The position numbers and the translations under genes were made by a program. A stretch of 64,000 nt of DNA from Sphingobium sp. EP60837. GTDB taxonomy: Bacteria > Pseudomonadota > Alphaproteobacteria > Sphingomonadales > Sphingomonadaceae. This document shows positions 8,517-16,067 of the stretch, in pieces. How positions within the stretch are numbered: the stretch's first letter is position 1; each line of letters begins with the position of its first letter. The stretch spans positions 2,481,501 to 2,545,500 of the forward strand of contig NZ_CP015986.1 in assembly GCF_001658005.1 (NCBI RefSeq), read 5' to 3'. The notes under the pieces were generated by a model. It ran no database searches. It had not been told where the DNA came from and saw only the letters and a list, made by a program, of their open reading frames with translations.

Positions 8517-9001
8517 TGGATGCTGTGCTGAAACTTTGGGGTGAGCGGTCGCCGCGCGAGCAATGGATGCTGGGCGTGATGTTTGCCCTGCTGGCCGTGG
8601 TTTTCCTCTGGCTGGGCGTCATGCGGCCGCTGTCGTCGGCGCAGCGCGCGGCGCATGACGCGCTGATCGAGGCGACGGATCGCAACGCGGCGCTGCGGAC
8701 GAAGGTCGAGCTGCTCAAGACGCTGCCGCGCGGGGCCTATGCCGGGGGTGCGGGAACGACGATCGATCAGCTTGTTGGGCAGAGCGCGGGCGAGGCGGGG
8801 CTCACGCTGGAGCGGGCGCAGGCGCAAGGGGCGGGGCGGATCGAGATAGCGATGGCGTCGGTCAGGCCGGTCGCGCTCTTTTCCTGGCTCGCGGCCCTGG
8901 AGGCGCAGGGCGTGCGCGTGGAAACGATGAGTGCGCGGCCTGCGGCGACCGCGGGCAGCGTTTCGGTGCAGGCGGTGCTGGTGCAAGGGGCAGGGCGATG
9001 A
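8516..9001 (+). CDS. gspM: Type II secretion protein GspM
   Basis: Small bitopic inner-membrane partner of GspL. 161 residues. A short cytoplasmic N-terminus with the SPREQWMLGVM motif typical of GspM is followed by one membrane helix (FALLAVVFLWLGVMRPL) and a periplasmic ferredoxin-like domain. The start ATG 8516 overlaps the gspL stop (TAATG), and the end overlaps gspN by four bases (ATGA). Identity is well supported by order and architecture despite low sequence conservation. Confidence 0.88.
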   Translation: MDAVLKLWGERSPREQWMLGVMFALLAVVFLWLGVMRPLSSAQRAAHDALIEATDRNAALRTKVELLKTLPRGAYAGGAGTTIDQLVGQSAGEAGLTLERAQAQGAGRIEIAMASVRPVALFSWLAALEAQGVRVETMSARPAATAGSVSVQAVLVQGAGR

Positions 9002-9720
9002 TGGGCCTGCAATTGTCGCCGAGGACGCGCATCGTCCTCATCCTGCTATTCTTCTTCGGACTGATCCTGTTCATGCCGATGCGGATCGCGCTTGGGCTGA
9101 CGGGGTTGGAGCGGGTCGGCGTGGCGGCGCGGGATGTGCGAGGATCGATCTGGAACGGTCGCATCGATCAGCTGATGCTAGGCACAATGCCGGTCGGGCC
9201 GGTGCGAGCGGCGCTTTCGCCCATCTCCTTGCTGATGGGGCGCGCGCGGATCGATATTTGGCGGCAGGAGGGGGCAGCGGATGACCTGAGCGGTGCTTTG
9301 ACCGCAGGCATTGGACGTATCGGCATCGATGATGTGACGGGCGCAGTGCCGCTGGGTAGAAGCTTCGCTCCGCTGCCGATCGGCAGCCTGATCATGGAGG
9401 ATGTCACTGCTTATTTCTCCGGCGATCGCTGCGGCCATGCCGAAGGGCGGGTCCGCGCGCAGATAGCCGGACAGTTCCCCGGCCTTAACCTGTCCCAAGG
9501 GCTGTCAGGCATAGTCAGTTGTGACGGCGACGCCTTGCTGCTGCCGCTGGTCAGCCAGTCGGGTTTGGAGAAGGTTAACCTTCGTATCTGGCGCTCGGGC
9601 CGTTACGTCGCAGAGATGCGGGTCGAGACGGCTGACGCGGGGCTGACAGACGCGTTGGGGAAGGCGGGTTTCGCCGGTGTGGGCGGCGCGCGGCTGCTGA
9701 AGGTTGAAGGGACATTGTGA
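8998..9720 (+). CDS. gspN: Type II secretion protein GspN
   Basis: GspN is an accessory T2SS protein found in a subset of systems; its role is not settled. 240 residues with an N-terminal membrane anchor (TRIVLILLFFFGLILFMPMRIAL) and a periplasmic beta-rich domain with the family pattern GSIWNGRIDQLMLGTMPVG and, further on, CGHAEGRVRA. Four-base overlaps with both gspM and gspO place it firmly in the operon. Confidence 0.87.
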   Translation: MMGLQLSPRTRIVLILLFFFGLILFMPMRIALGLTGLERVGVAARDVRGSIWNGRIDQLMLGTMPVGPVRAALSPISLLMGRARIDIWRQEGAADDLSGALTAGIGRIGIDDVTGAVPLGRSFAPLPIGSLIMEDVTAYFSGDRCGHAEGRVRAQIAGQFPGLNLSQGLSGIVSCDGDALLLPLVSQSGLEKVNLRIWRSGRYVAEMRVETADAGLTDALGKAGFAGVGGARLLKVEGTL

Positions 9721-10466
9721 TCGATCCGCTGTGGGCCGTGCTGGGTAGCGTGGCGGGCGCGATTGCGGGCAGCTTTCTCGGGACACTGGTGCTGCGCTGG
9801 CCCGAGGGACGCGGGGTGGCGCGCGGGCGATCGGCTTGCGATGGCTGCGGCCGGGTGCTGGGCGTCCTTGACCTGATCCCGATGCTGAGCACTCTAATGC
9901 TTCGTGGGCGCTGCCGAAGCTGCGGCGCGGCGATCGATCCGCTCCATGGGCGGATGGAGGCGGGGTGTGCGATCGTGGGCGCTCTTGCATGCGGGGTGGC
10001 GCCAGGTCTGGCTGGTGCTGGGTGGGCACTGCTTGGCTGGTTGCTGCTGACGCTGGCGGTGCTGGATTGGCGGCACTTCTGGTTGCCCGACGCGCTGACG
10101 CTGCCGCTGATTTTTCTTGGGCTGACCCTTGGCCTTTGGGTCACCGATGTAACCCTGACCAGTCGACTGATCGGCGCTGCGGGCGGCTATGCCGCTCTGC
10201 TGGCGGTGGCGCTCGTCTATCGCACGACTCGGGGGCGGGATGGCCTGGGATTGGGTGACGCCAAGCTGATGGGCGCGCTGGGCGCGTGGTTTGGCTGGCA
10301 AGCCCTGCCGTTCATCCTGCTGATGGCAGCGAGTCTTGGGCTCACGGCCGTGGTGGCGAGCATCGCGGCGGGGCGATCAATCGATCGAACGACGCGCGTG
10401 CCGCTGGGCACCTGCCTTGCCCTGGCGGCGCTGCCGGGCTGGTGGGTGTCGGTGATGATCAGATAG
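9717..10466 (+). CDS. gspO: Prepilin peptidase / N-methyltransferase GspO (PilD type, A24)
   Basis: Polytopic membrane aspartic protease that removes the pseudopilin leaders and usually methylates the new N-terminus. 249 residues from GTG 9717. The N-terminal methyltransferase-type domain includes the tetra-cysteine motif (CDGC and CRSC). The two catalytic Asp residues sit in LDWRHFWLPDALTLP and in GLGDAKLMGALGAWFG. About seven to eight hydrophobic segments are present. Last gene of the gsp operon; it faces the tRNA convergently. A second, minimal A24 peptidase (cpaA) serves the Tad locus. Confidence 0.93.
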   Translation: MIDPLWAVLGSVAGAIAGSFLGTLVLRWPEGRGVARGRSACDGCGRVLGVLDLIPMLSTLMLRGRCRSCGAAIDPLHGRMEAGCAIVGALACGVAPGLAGAGWALLGWLLLTLAVLDWRHFWLPDALTLPLIFLGLTLGLWVTDVTLTSRLIGAAGGYAALLAVALVYRTTRGRDGLGLGDAKLMGALGAWFGWQALPFILLMAASLGLTAVVASIAAGRSIDRTTRVPLGTCLALAALPGWWVSVMIR

Positions 10467-10487
10467 AGGCAGTTCGTCCCGAACCGC

Positions 10488-10562
10488 TGGTGACCCCTAC
10501 GGGAATCGAACCCGTGTTTCAGCCGTGAGAGGGCCGCGTCCTAACCGCTAGACGAAGGGGCC
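10488..10562 (-). tRNA. tRNA-Glu (CTC anticodon)
   Basis: The reverse strand folds as a full cloverleaf. A 7-bp acceptor stem (GGCCCCT/AGGGGTC with one G-U pair) is followed by a D-arm with TTCGTCTAGCGGTTAGGAC, an anticodon loop CTCTCAC giving anticodon CTC, and a T-arm GGGTTCGATTCCC. The discriminator base is A and a CCA end is encoded (10488-10490). The sequence closely follows bacterial tRNA-Glu. Confidence 0.97.
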
Positions 10563-10592
10563 GAGGCCGCATTGGCGGCTGGCAGGCGGTGG

Positions 10593-10621
10593 CATCTAAG
10601 ATCGCAGACGTCCGCCGTCAA
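10593..10621 (-). promoter_or_regulatory. Sigma-70-type promoter of tRNA-Glu
   Basis: On the reverse strand TTGACG (10621-10616) and TAGATG (10598-10593) are separated by exactly 17 bases. The predicted start lies about 25 bases before the tRNA 5' end. It sits between the upstream terminator and the tRNA. Confidence 0.6.
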
Positions 10622-10647
10622 GCGAAACTGCGGAGCGCATCGACCCA

Positions 10648-10680
10648 ATAAAAAACCACCCCATGTATTACATGGGGTGG
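10648..10680 (-). terminator. Rho-independent terminator, reverse strand
   Basis: Perfect 11-bp stem (10656-10666 with 10670-10680) and a 3-base loop, followed on the reverse strand by TTTTTT. It lies about 170 bases downstream of the sapC stop and ends either the sapC transcript or the candidate small RNA. Confidence 0.85.
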
Positions 10681-10820
10681 CCAAGGTTCAGGGAGGAGAC
10701 GCCTCCAAAGGGGGAGGCGCCCATACGACACACCCGAAAGGGGGGCAGGTGCGCCGTATTTTTGGAAGATAAAGAAGGTCTCCGCCACTTTCAAGTGGCA
10801 AGCGGAAACCTTTTCCATAG
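10648..10820 (-). ncRNA. Candidate structured small RNA or sapC 3' UTR
   Basis: Four consecutive hairpins can be read on the reverse strand: 10810-10777 (long interrupted stem, TGAA loop), 10759-10723 (stem closed by ATACG/CGTAT, C-rich loop), 10719-10700 (CGCCTCC/GGAGGCG), and the terminator stem at 10680-10656 with a T run. C-rich loops (CCCCCC, CCCCC) could pair with Shine-Dalgarno sequences, as proposed for CCUCC-loop small RNAs of alphaproteobacteria. No clear independent promoter is visible, so it may instead be processed from the sapC mRNA. The name and function are not known. Confidence 0.45.
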
Positions 10821-10848
10821 CATGTTGATATGGATTAGCTTTATCCGC

Positions 10849-11637
10849 TCAGGCCTCGGCAGGCTGGGGTGTGGCCGGGACGGAAATCGGCCCCTTGCCC
10901 TGCGCGACCTGAGACTCGAACACTTCGCGCATCAACTGCAGCGAGAAGAGATGCGCGTAGATCAGCGGCAGCATGCCGTTCTGGCTGATTTTCCGGAGCT
11001 GATCGCCGCGCATGTCACGCAGCTTTTCTTCGTTCACCATCCGGAAACCGCGATAGACGAAAGGCTGATCGTTTCCGGGAACCTGAATGGCGACTTCGCC
11101 ATCCATGAGCAGGTCGAGTTCCTTGAGGTCCTTCATGAACTGACCGGTACGGGCAGCAGCCTGTTCGAAATCCTCGCAGAATTTGAGTACGCCCTGGGTC
11201 AACTCGGTGGGCTTGCCGTCTTCGAACAGCGGCTGACCTTCCTCGAACTCGCCAACGGCCTCGCTAGTGGGATCGAAGCAGAGCGAAAGTTCATCGCTGT
11301 CGGGACGCAGCTTCGCCAGCATCCAGGGATAACGGCGGACATAGGCGGGCACATAGGCGGGGCCGCGCAGCTTGCCTTCATCGTCAAGGAAGGTGTTGAC
11401 GCCTTCGTTAAGGCCCATCAGCGCCAGCGGTACGGCCTCTTCGCCAGCGGAAAAGATGATCGGCACGAAGCGCTGCGCGGCGACAAATTCATCGACCGTC
11501 AGCGGGACGGCATGCTGGTTGGTGAGAAAGGGCGCAGATTCCACCGTCCGGCTGCGGTAGCTCGCATGATCGACGCTGTTGAGCGGCAGCAGGTCATTAT
11601 AAAAGACGGGGAGATTGTTCGCGGGCGCGCTAGCCAT
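10849..11637 (-). CDS. SapC family protein
   Basis: Member of the SapC family (PF07277), first named from a Campylobacter S-layer locus and common in alphaproteobacteria; its molecular role is unclear. 262 residues from ATG 11637 (MASAPANNLPVFYNDL, the usual family start). Characteristic segments include HAVPLTVDEFVAAQRFVPI, RRYPWMLAK, a DLLMDGEVAIQ stretch and FVYRGFRMVNEEKLRDM. A longer in-frame start at 11733 would add 32 residues that do not resemble the family. The gene is monocistronic, followed by hairpins and a terminator. Confidence 0.87.
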   Translation of the reverse strand: MASAPANNLPVFYNDLLPLNSVDHASYRSRTVESAPFLTNQHAVPLTVDEFVAAQRFVPIIFSAGEEAVPLALMGLNEGVNTFLDDEGKLRGPAYVPAYVRRYPWMLAKLRPDSDELSLCFDPTSEAVGEFEEGQPLFEDGKPTELTQGVLKFCEDFEQAAARTGQFMKDLKELDLLMDGEVAIQVPGNDQPFVYRGFRMVNEEKLRDMRGDQLRKISQNGMLPLIYAHLFSLQLMREVFESQVAQGKGPISVPATPQPAEA

Positions 11638-11769
11638 GATGCTGTTCCATTCTGTCAAAAACAGCGCATGCGTAGGCGCTGCTTTTCCTAAAAACTGGAT
11701 GAGGGCGATAAAGACCTTGGGCAGGCGAGGCAATCGCTTTGTCGGCTCGCTATGCGGCGGTTTCCTGCC

Positions 11770-13209
11770 TCAACCTTCGTCGGGGCGAGGGATCAGCTTA
11801 CCCGGGTTCATGAGCCCCTGCGGATCGAGCGCGGCCTTGATCGCGCGCAGGGCGTGCAGCCGCGCGGGGCTGGCGAGCCGTCCAAGCTCCGCTCGCTTCA
11901 TTTCGCCGATGCCATGTTCAGCCGAAATAGAGCCGCCCGCCGCGACGACCGCGTCATGGACGAAGGCGTTGATGACCTGACCTTCTGCAGCGATCCAGGC
12001 GGGGCCATCCACTGTGCCCTTGGGCGCGCGAACGTGGAAGTGGACGTTGCCGTCCCCCAGATGCCCGAAGGACGAAGCGGTGGTGCCTGGAAAGCTGCGC
12101 TCGGCTGCCGCGGCGGCATCGATCATGAAGGCAGGCATGCGCGCAATCGGAACGCTGATGTCATATTGCAGCGCCGGCCCCTGCGCACGTTCTGCCTCCG
12201 ACAGCGATTCGCGGATGCGCCAGAAAGCGGCGGCCTGGGCTTCGTTGGCGGCGATCGCCGCATCCATGGCGAGCCCGTCCTCCAGCGCCTCGGCCAGGGC
12301 CTGCTCGAGCCGCTCGGCCGGGCCGGGATCGGACAGGTCAGCATGATCAACCTCAATGAGGACATGCCAGGGCGTGCGCGTTTCGATCGGGCAGCGGGCG
12401 CCGGGAATGTGAGAAAGTACATGGCCCAGGCCATCATCTGCAATGATCTCAAAAGCCTCGACGCTGTCGCCAAGCCGCGCTTCGGCGAGGCGGAGCAGGG
12501 CAAGCGCATCGGCGGGGGAACGAACGCCCACCCAGCCCACCGCGCGGGCTGCAATGGCGGGGACAAGCCGCAGCGACGCGGCGGTGATGATGCCCAGCGT
12601 CCCTTCCGCTCCGATTAGCAATTGTTTGATGTCGTAGCCGCGATTGTCCTTTTTGAGGGCGTCCAGACCATGGAAAACGCTGCCGTCGGGAAGAACAGCC
12701 TCAAGCCCCTCCACGAGCGCGCGCATGGTACCATGACGTAAGACCTGCGTGCCACCCGCATTGGTCGATATCAGCCCGCCGATCGTTGCAGAGCCCTTAG
12801 CGCCAAGGCTTAGCGGAAAGCGGCGTTCGGCGGCATCGGCCGCGTCGTGCAGGGTGGCAAGAATGACGCCTGCTTCGCACACCGCGAGATTGTCATCAGC
12901 TGAAAGGGCGCGAATACGATTCATCCGGCGCAGTGAGAGGATCAGCGCCGATCCGTCTGGGGGAGGCGTGGCGCCGCCCACCATAGACGTATTCCCGCCC
13001 TGCGGCACCAAGGGAACGCCAAGTTCGCCAGCAAGGGTGATGGTTGCTGCGACTTCCTCCGCGCTGATCGGCTGCAGGATGGCGACCGCATTTCCATGAA
13101 AGCGCCCGCGCCAGTCGGTAAGCCAGGGGGCGACGTCGTCCGGATCGGTGATAACACCTTTAGGGCCGAGCAGCGCCTTAAACCGGTCGATGATCTCTTG
13201 TCCTATCAT
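11770..13209 (-). CDS. FAD-linked D-2-hydroxyacid dehydrogenase (GlcD/D-2-HG dehydrogenase type)
   Basis: Flavoenzyme of the VAO/PCMH family with an FAD-oxidase C domain, oxidising D-2-hydroxyacids such as D-lactate, glycolate or D-2-hydroxyglutarate; the substrate cannot be fixed from sequence. 479 residues. The N-terminal FAD domain shows VPQGGNTSMVGG, SLGAKGSATIGG, ISTNAGGTQVLRHGTMR and LLIGAEGTLGIIT. The C-terminal domain has the HLGDGNVHFHV metal/substrate motif and AEHGIGEMK. It starts only 77 bases from the likely start of a divergent secreted-protein gene. Electrons probably pass to an electron-transfer flavoprotein or quinone (inference). Confidence 0.88.
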   Translation of the reverse strand: MIGQEIIDRFKALLGPKGVITDPDDVAPWLTDWRGRFHGNAVAILQPISAEEVAATITLAGELGVPLVPQGGNTSMVGGATPPPDGSALILSLRRMNRIRALSADDNLAVCEAGVILATLHDAADAAERRFPLSLGAKGSATIGGLISTNAGGTQVLRHGTMRALVEGLEAVLPDGSVFHGLDALKKDNRGYDIKQLLIGAEGTLGIITAASLRLVPAIAARAVGWVGVRSPADALALLRLAEARLGDSVEAFEIIADDGLGHVLSHIPGARCPIETRTPWHVLIEVDHADLSDPGPAERLEQALAEALEDGLAMDAAIAANEAQAAAFWRIRESLSEAERAQGPALQYDISVPIARMPAFMIDAAAAAERSFPGTTASSFGHLGDGNVHFHVRAPKGTVDGPAWIAAEGQVINAFVHDAVVAAGGSISAEHGIGEMKRAELGRLASPARLHALRAIKAALDPQGLMNPGKLIPRPDEG

Positions 13210-13286
13210 GGGACGATGTTATGCCCCGGAATTCATCGACGGTTCAACCACCGGCCCATAGCGTGCCGCCCCAAAAGGGGTTCGAT

Positions 13287-13721
13287 TTGCTTCATTCCGT
13301 TCTGCTGCTTCTCGTCGCGCCGCTCGGAGAGCCCGTGCAATTGGCGCAGATGACGATCGAGCAGCGGGTCATCATCCGTGTTCCGATGGCGAAGAAGGGC
13401 AGGGCGCCTGCGCGTCTTGCGCCTCAAGCAGGCCGTGCCTGGAAGGAGAAGAAAGGGCCGCGCTGCATTGCCCTGCGCTCGATTCGTTCAGCTAGCGTGG
13501 TTGTGGAGAATGGCGTTGATCTGCTGCTGGCGGACAATCACCGCTATCGCGCACGATTGGAGCGTGGTTGCAGTTCGATGGGATTCTATTCCGGCTTCTA
13601 TGTCGAGCCAGACGATGATGGATCATTATGTTCGGGACGGGATGAGTTGCAGGCGCGTAGCGGGCTCAGCTGCGTGATAGGCAGTTTCAAGCGGCTGGAA
13701 GAGGCTGAACCCGAGGATTAA
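13287..13721 (+). CDS. Small secreted protein of unknown function
   Basis: About 144 residues. I prefer TTG 13287, which has AAAGGGG six bases upstream and yields a signal-peptide-like start (MLHSVLLLLVAPLGEP). ATG 13221 is in frame, but only 11 bases from the divergent oxidase start. The mature part has a basic middle (WKEKKGPRCIALRSI) and a C-terminal domain with conserved-looking Cys pairs (CSSMGFYSGFYVEPDDDGSLCSGRDELQ, then SGLSC). I recall similar hypothetical proteins in Sphingomonadaceae but cannot assign a function. Confidence 0.65.
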   Translation: MLHSVLLLLVAPLGEPVQLAQMTIEQRVIIRVPMAKKGRAPARLAPQAGRAWKEKKGPRCIALRSIRSASVVVENGVDLLLADNHRYRARLERGCSSMGFYSGFYVEPDDDGSLCSGRDELQARSGLSCVIGSFKRLEEAEPED

Positions 13722-13845
13722 GGCGGTGGGAAAACGCGTCTGATGCGCGATTTTCTTGACAAGATGGCGATATTTCAGCAAGGCGCGCGCGATTTCCGAC
13801 GCGTTTCGATATGCTGCGGATAGCCTCTGTGTCCCGGACAACTGA

Positions 13846-15192
13846 ATGACTTTTGCCGATCTCGGCCTTTCCGATGAATTATTGAAGGCCGTCAACGAGG
13901 CCGGATATGACACGCCCACGCCGATTCAGGCGCAGGCTATCCCACCCGTGCTGATGATGAAGGACATTATCGGCATCGCCCAGACGGGGACGGGCAAGAC
14001 CGCCAGCTTCGTGCTGCCGATGATCGACATTCTGGCCCATGGCCGCGCGCGCGCATTGATGCCGCGCTCGCTCATTCTGGAGCCGACGCGTGAGTTGGCA
14101 GCGCAGGTTGCCGAGAATTTCGAGAAATACGGGAAGTATCACAAGCTCAACATGGCGCTGCTGATCGGTGGCGTGCAGATGGGCGATCAGCTCAAAGCGC
14201 TGGAAAAGGGCGTCGATGTGCTGATTGCGACGCCCGGCCGCCTGATGGACCTGTTCCAGCGCGGCAAGATATTGCTAAACGGCTGTTCGATGCTGGTCAT
14301 CGACGAAGCCGACCGCATGCTCGACATGGGTTTCATCCCGGATATCGAGGAAATCTGCACCAAGCTGCCCGCGCAGCGGCAGACTTTATTGTTCTCCGCG
14401 ACAATGCCGGCGCCGATCAAGAAGCTGGCCGACCGCTTCCTGGTCAATCCCAAGTCGATCGAGGTGGCCCGACCGGCAACCGCATCGATCAACATCACCC
14501 AGCGGCTGGTGAAGGTCGATTCGCGCAAGAAGCGCGACGCACTGCGAGCGATGCTGGAAGCCGAGGATGTGCTGAGCGCGGTGATCTTCTGCAACCGCAA
14601 GACCACTGTGCGCGACCTGAACAAGAGTCTGCAACGCCACGGCTTCAAGTCCGGCGAGATTCACGGCGATATTGACCAGTCCGCGCGCATTGCCGAGTTG
14701 GAGCGGTTCCGGGCCGGGACGGTCAACATCCTGGTTGCATCAGACGTCGCCGCTCGCGGGCTGGACATCAAGGGCGTCAGCCATGTGTTCAACTTCGACG
14801 CGCCATGGCATCCCGATGATTATGTCCATCGCATCGGCCGCACCGGCCGCGCGGGGGCGAAGGGTGTCGCCTATACTTTCGTAACCTCCGAGGACGCGGA
14901 GGCGATCGACAATATTCAGAAGCTGATCGGTCAGAAGATCGAGGTGATCAATGCTCCTGAGGCCACGGCACCAGAGGCCAAGGCCGAAGAGCCGCGGCGG
15001 GCAGAAGGCGATCGGAGCGCGGAGCGCAAGTCCGGCAAGCGCCGCGATGACCGGCGTCGGGAAGAACCACGCTCGGCTCGGCAGGACGGCAATGGCGCGC
15101 GGCCGCGTCGTGCAGAACCAGTGGAAGAAAGCCCGGATGAGGGCTGGAATGGCCCAGTGCCGGAGTTCTTGTCAGTGGGTTTCGTGGGCTGA
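13846..15192 (+). CDS. rhlE: DEAD-box ATP-dependent RNA helicase, RhlE type
   Basis: RNA helicase for RNA remodelling in decay or ribosome assembly. 448 residues. All core motifs are visible in order: Q motif (TPTPIQAQAIP), I (AQTGTGKT), Ia (PTRELAAQV), II (DEAD), III (SAT), IV region (VIFCNRK), V (ATVNILVASDVAARGLD-like, here ASDVAARGLD) and VI (HRIGRTGRAG). A basic, low-complexity tail of about 75 residues rich in Arg, Glu and Ala follows, as in RhlE proteins. RhlE rather than DeaD or SrmB is judged from size and tail, so the symbol is provisional. Confidence 0.88.
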   Translation: MTFADLGLSDELLKAVNEAGYDTPTPIQAQAIPPVLMMKDIIGIAQTGTGKTASFVLPMIDILAHGRARALMPRSLILEPTRELAAQVAENFEKYGKYHKLNMALLIGGVQMGDQLKALEKGVDVLIATPGRLMDLFQRGKILLNGCSMLVIDEADRMLDMGFIPDIEEICTKLPAQRQTLLFSATMPAPIKKLADRFLVNPKSIEVARPATASINITQRLVKVDSRKKRDALRAMLEAEDVLSAVIFCNRKTTVRDLNKSLQRHGFKSGEIHGDIDQSARIAELERFRAGTVNILVASDVAARGLDIKGVSHVFNFDAPWHPDDYVHRIGRTGRAGAKGVAYTFVTSEDAEAIDNIQKLIGQKIEVINAPEATAPEAKAEEPRRAEGDRSAERKSGKRRDDRRREEPRSARQDGNGARPRRAEPVEESPDEGWNGPVPEFLSVGFVG

Positions 15193-15240
15193 ACGCAACC
15201 TTCCTCACCCGACGGCAGTGAACAGTCCGGAGTTTTGGGC

Positions 15241-15936
15241 CTAGAGCAACCCCATCGCTCGCAAGCTGCTATGCCCCTGCGATCCGATAATGATATGATC
15301 GTGCACGGCAATGCTGAGCCGCTTGCCCGCTTCGGCGATCTGGCGGGTGATCTCTATATCCTGACGGCTGGGTTCAGGGGAGCCGCTCGGGTGATTGTGA
15401 ACCAGGATAAGGGCTGAGGAGCCAAGGTCGATGGCGCGGCGGATGACCTCACGGGTGTAGATGGCCGCTTGGTCGATCGATCCGTCACCCATATGTTCGT
15501 CACGGATCAACATGTTGCGGCTGTTGAGGTGCAGGACCCGGACTCGCTCCACAGGCAGATAGGCCATGTCGGCGCGCAGATAATCAAGCAGGGCCTGCCA
15601 ACTTGCCAATACCGGCCGTTGCGCCACTTCGTTTCGCAGCATCCGCAACAGCGTAGCGTGCACAATCTTGACTGCTGCGATGCTGGTATCGCCCATCCCC
15701 GGCACTCGCGCGATAGCCTGCCAATCGGCGGTCATGAGGCCGCCGATGCCGCCAAATTCGCGCAGCAGCGCCTTGGCCAACGGCTTGGTGTCGCGCCGGG
15801 GAATGGCGAGTGCGAGCAGATATTCGATCAATTCATGGTCGTGCAGCGCGTCGCCGCCGCTGTCCGCCAGTTTGTGCCGCAGCCGGGCGCGGTGGCCCGC
15901 GTCGTCATGACTGACTGCAACATCCCTATCCGCCAA
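15241..15936 (-). CDS. radC: RadC family JAB/MPN-domain protein
   Basis: RadC homologue; the historic DNA-repair role is disputed and the family is now described as JAMM metalloprotease-like. 231 residues. An N-terminal helix-hairpin-helix region (HDHELIEYLLALAIPRRDTKPLAKALL, IARVPGMG) is followed by the MPN domain with the zinc-binding HNHPSGSPEPSRQDIEIT motif. It ends about 50 bases from the convergent helicase gene. The start is near a region with divergent promoters for ydbH. Confidence 0.92.
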   Translation of the reverse strand: MADRDVAVSHDDAGHRARLRHKLADSGGDALHDHELIEYLLALAIPRRDTKPLAKALLREFGGIGGLMTADWQAIARVPGMGDTSIAAVKIVHATLLRMLRNEVAQRPVLASWQALLDYLRADMAYLPVERVRVLHLNSRNMLIRDEHMGDGSIDQAAIYTREVIRRAIDLGSSALILVHNHPSGSPEPSRQDIEITRQIAEAGKRLSIAVHDHIIIGSQGHSSLRAMGLL

Positions 15937-16067
15937 AGCCTTCTCATCCCCCGTTCAGAGAGATCGACCTATGCGTTGCGCAAATATCGGGCAAGGATAT
16001 TTAAAGGGTGTTGGACGTTATGCAGGCGTTACGGAATAATGGTTGAAAGCCGGGGTTGGCCATAAGC

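Noticed and set aside
10618..10818. 66-codon reverse frame over the hairpin region after sapC
   Set aside because: It crosses four hairpins including the terminator, and its sequence has no protein-like features; a structured RNA or UTR explains it better.
11752..12618. 288-codon forward frame inside the FAD oxidase
   Set aside because: Antisense to a gene with full family motifs; the frame only reflects codon bias.
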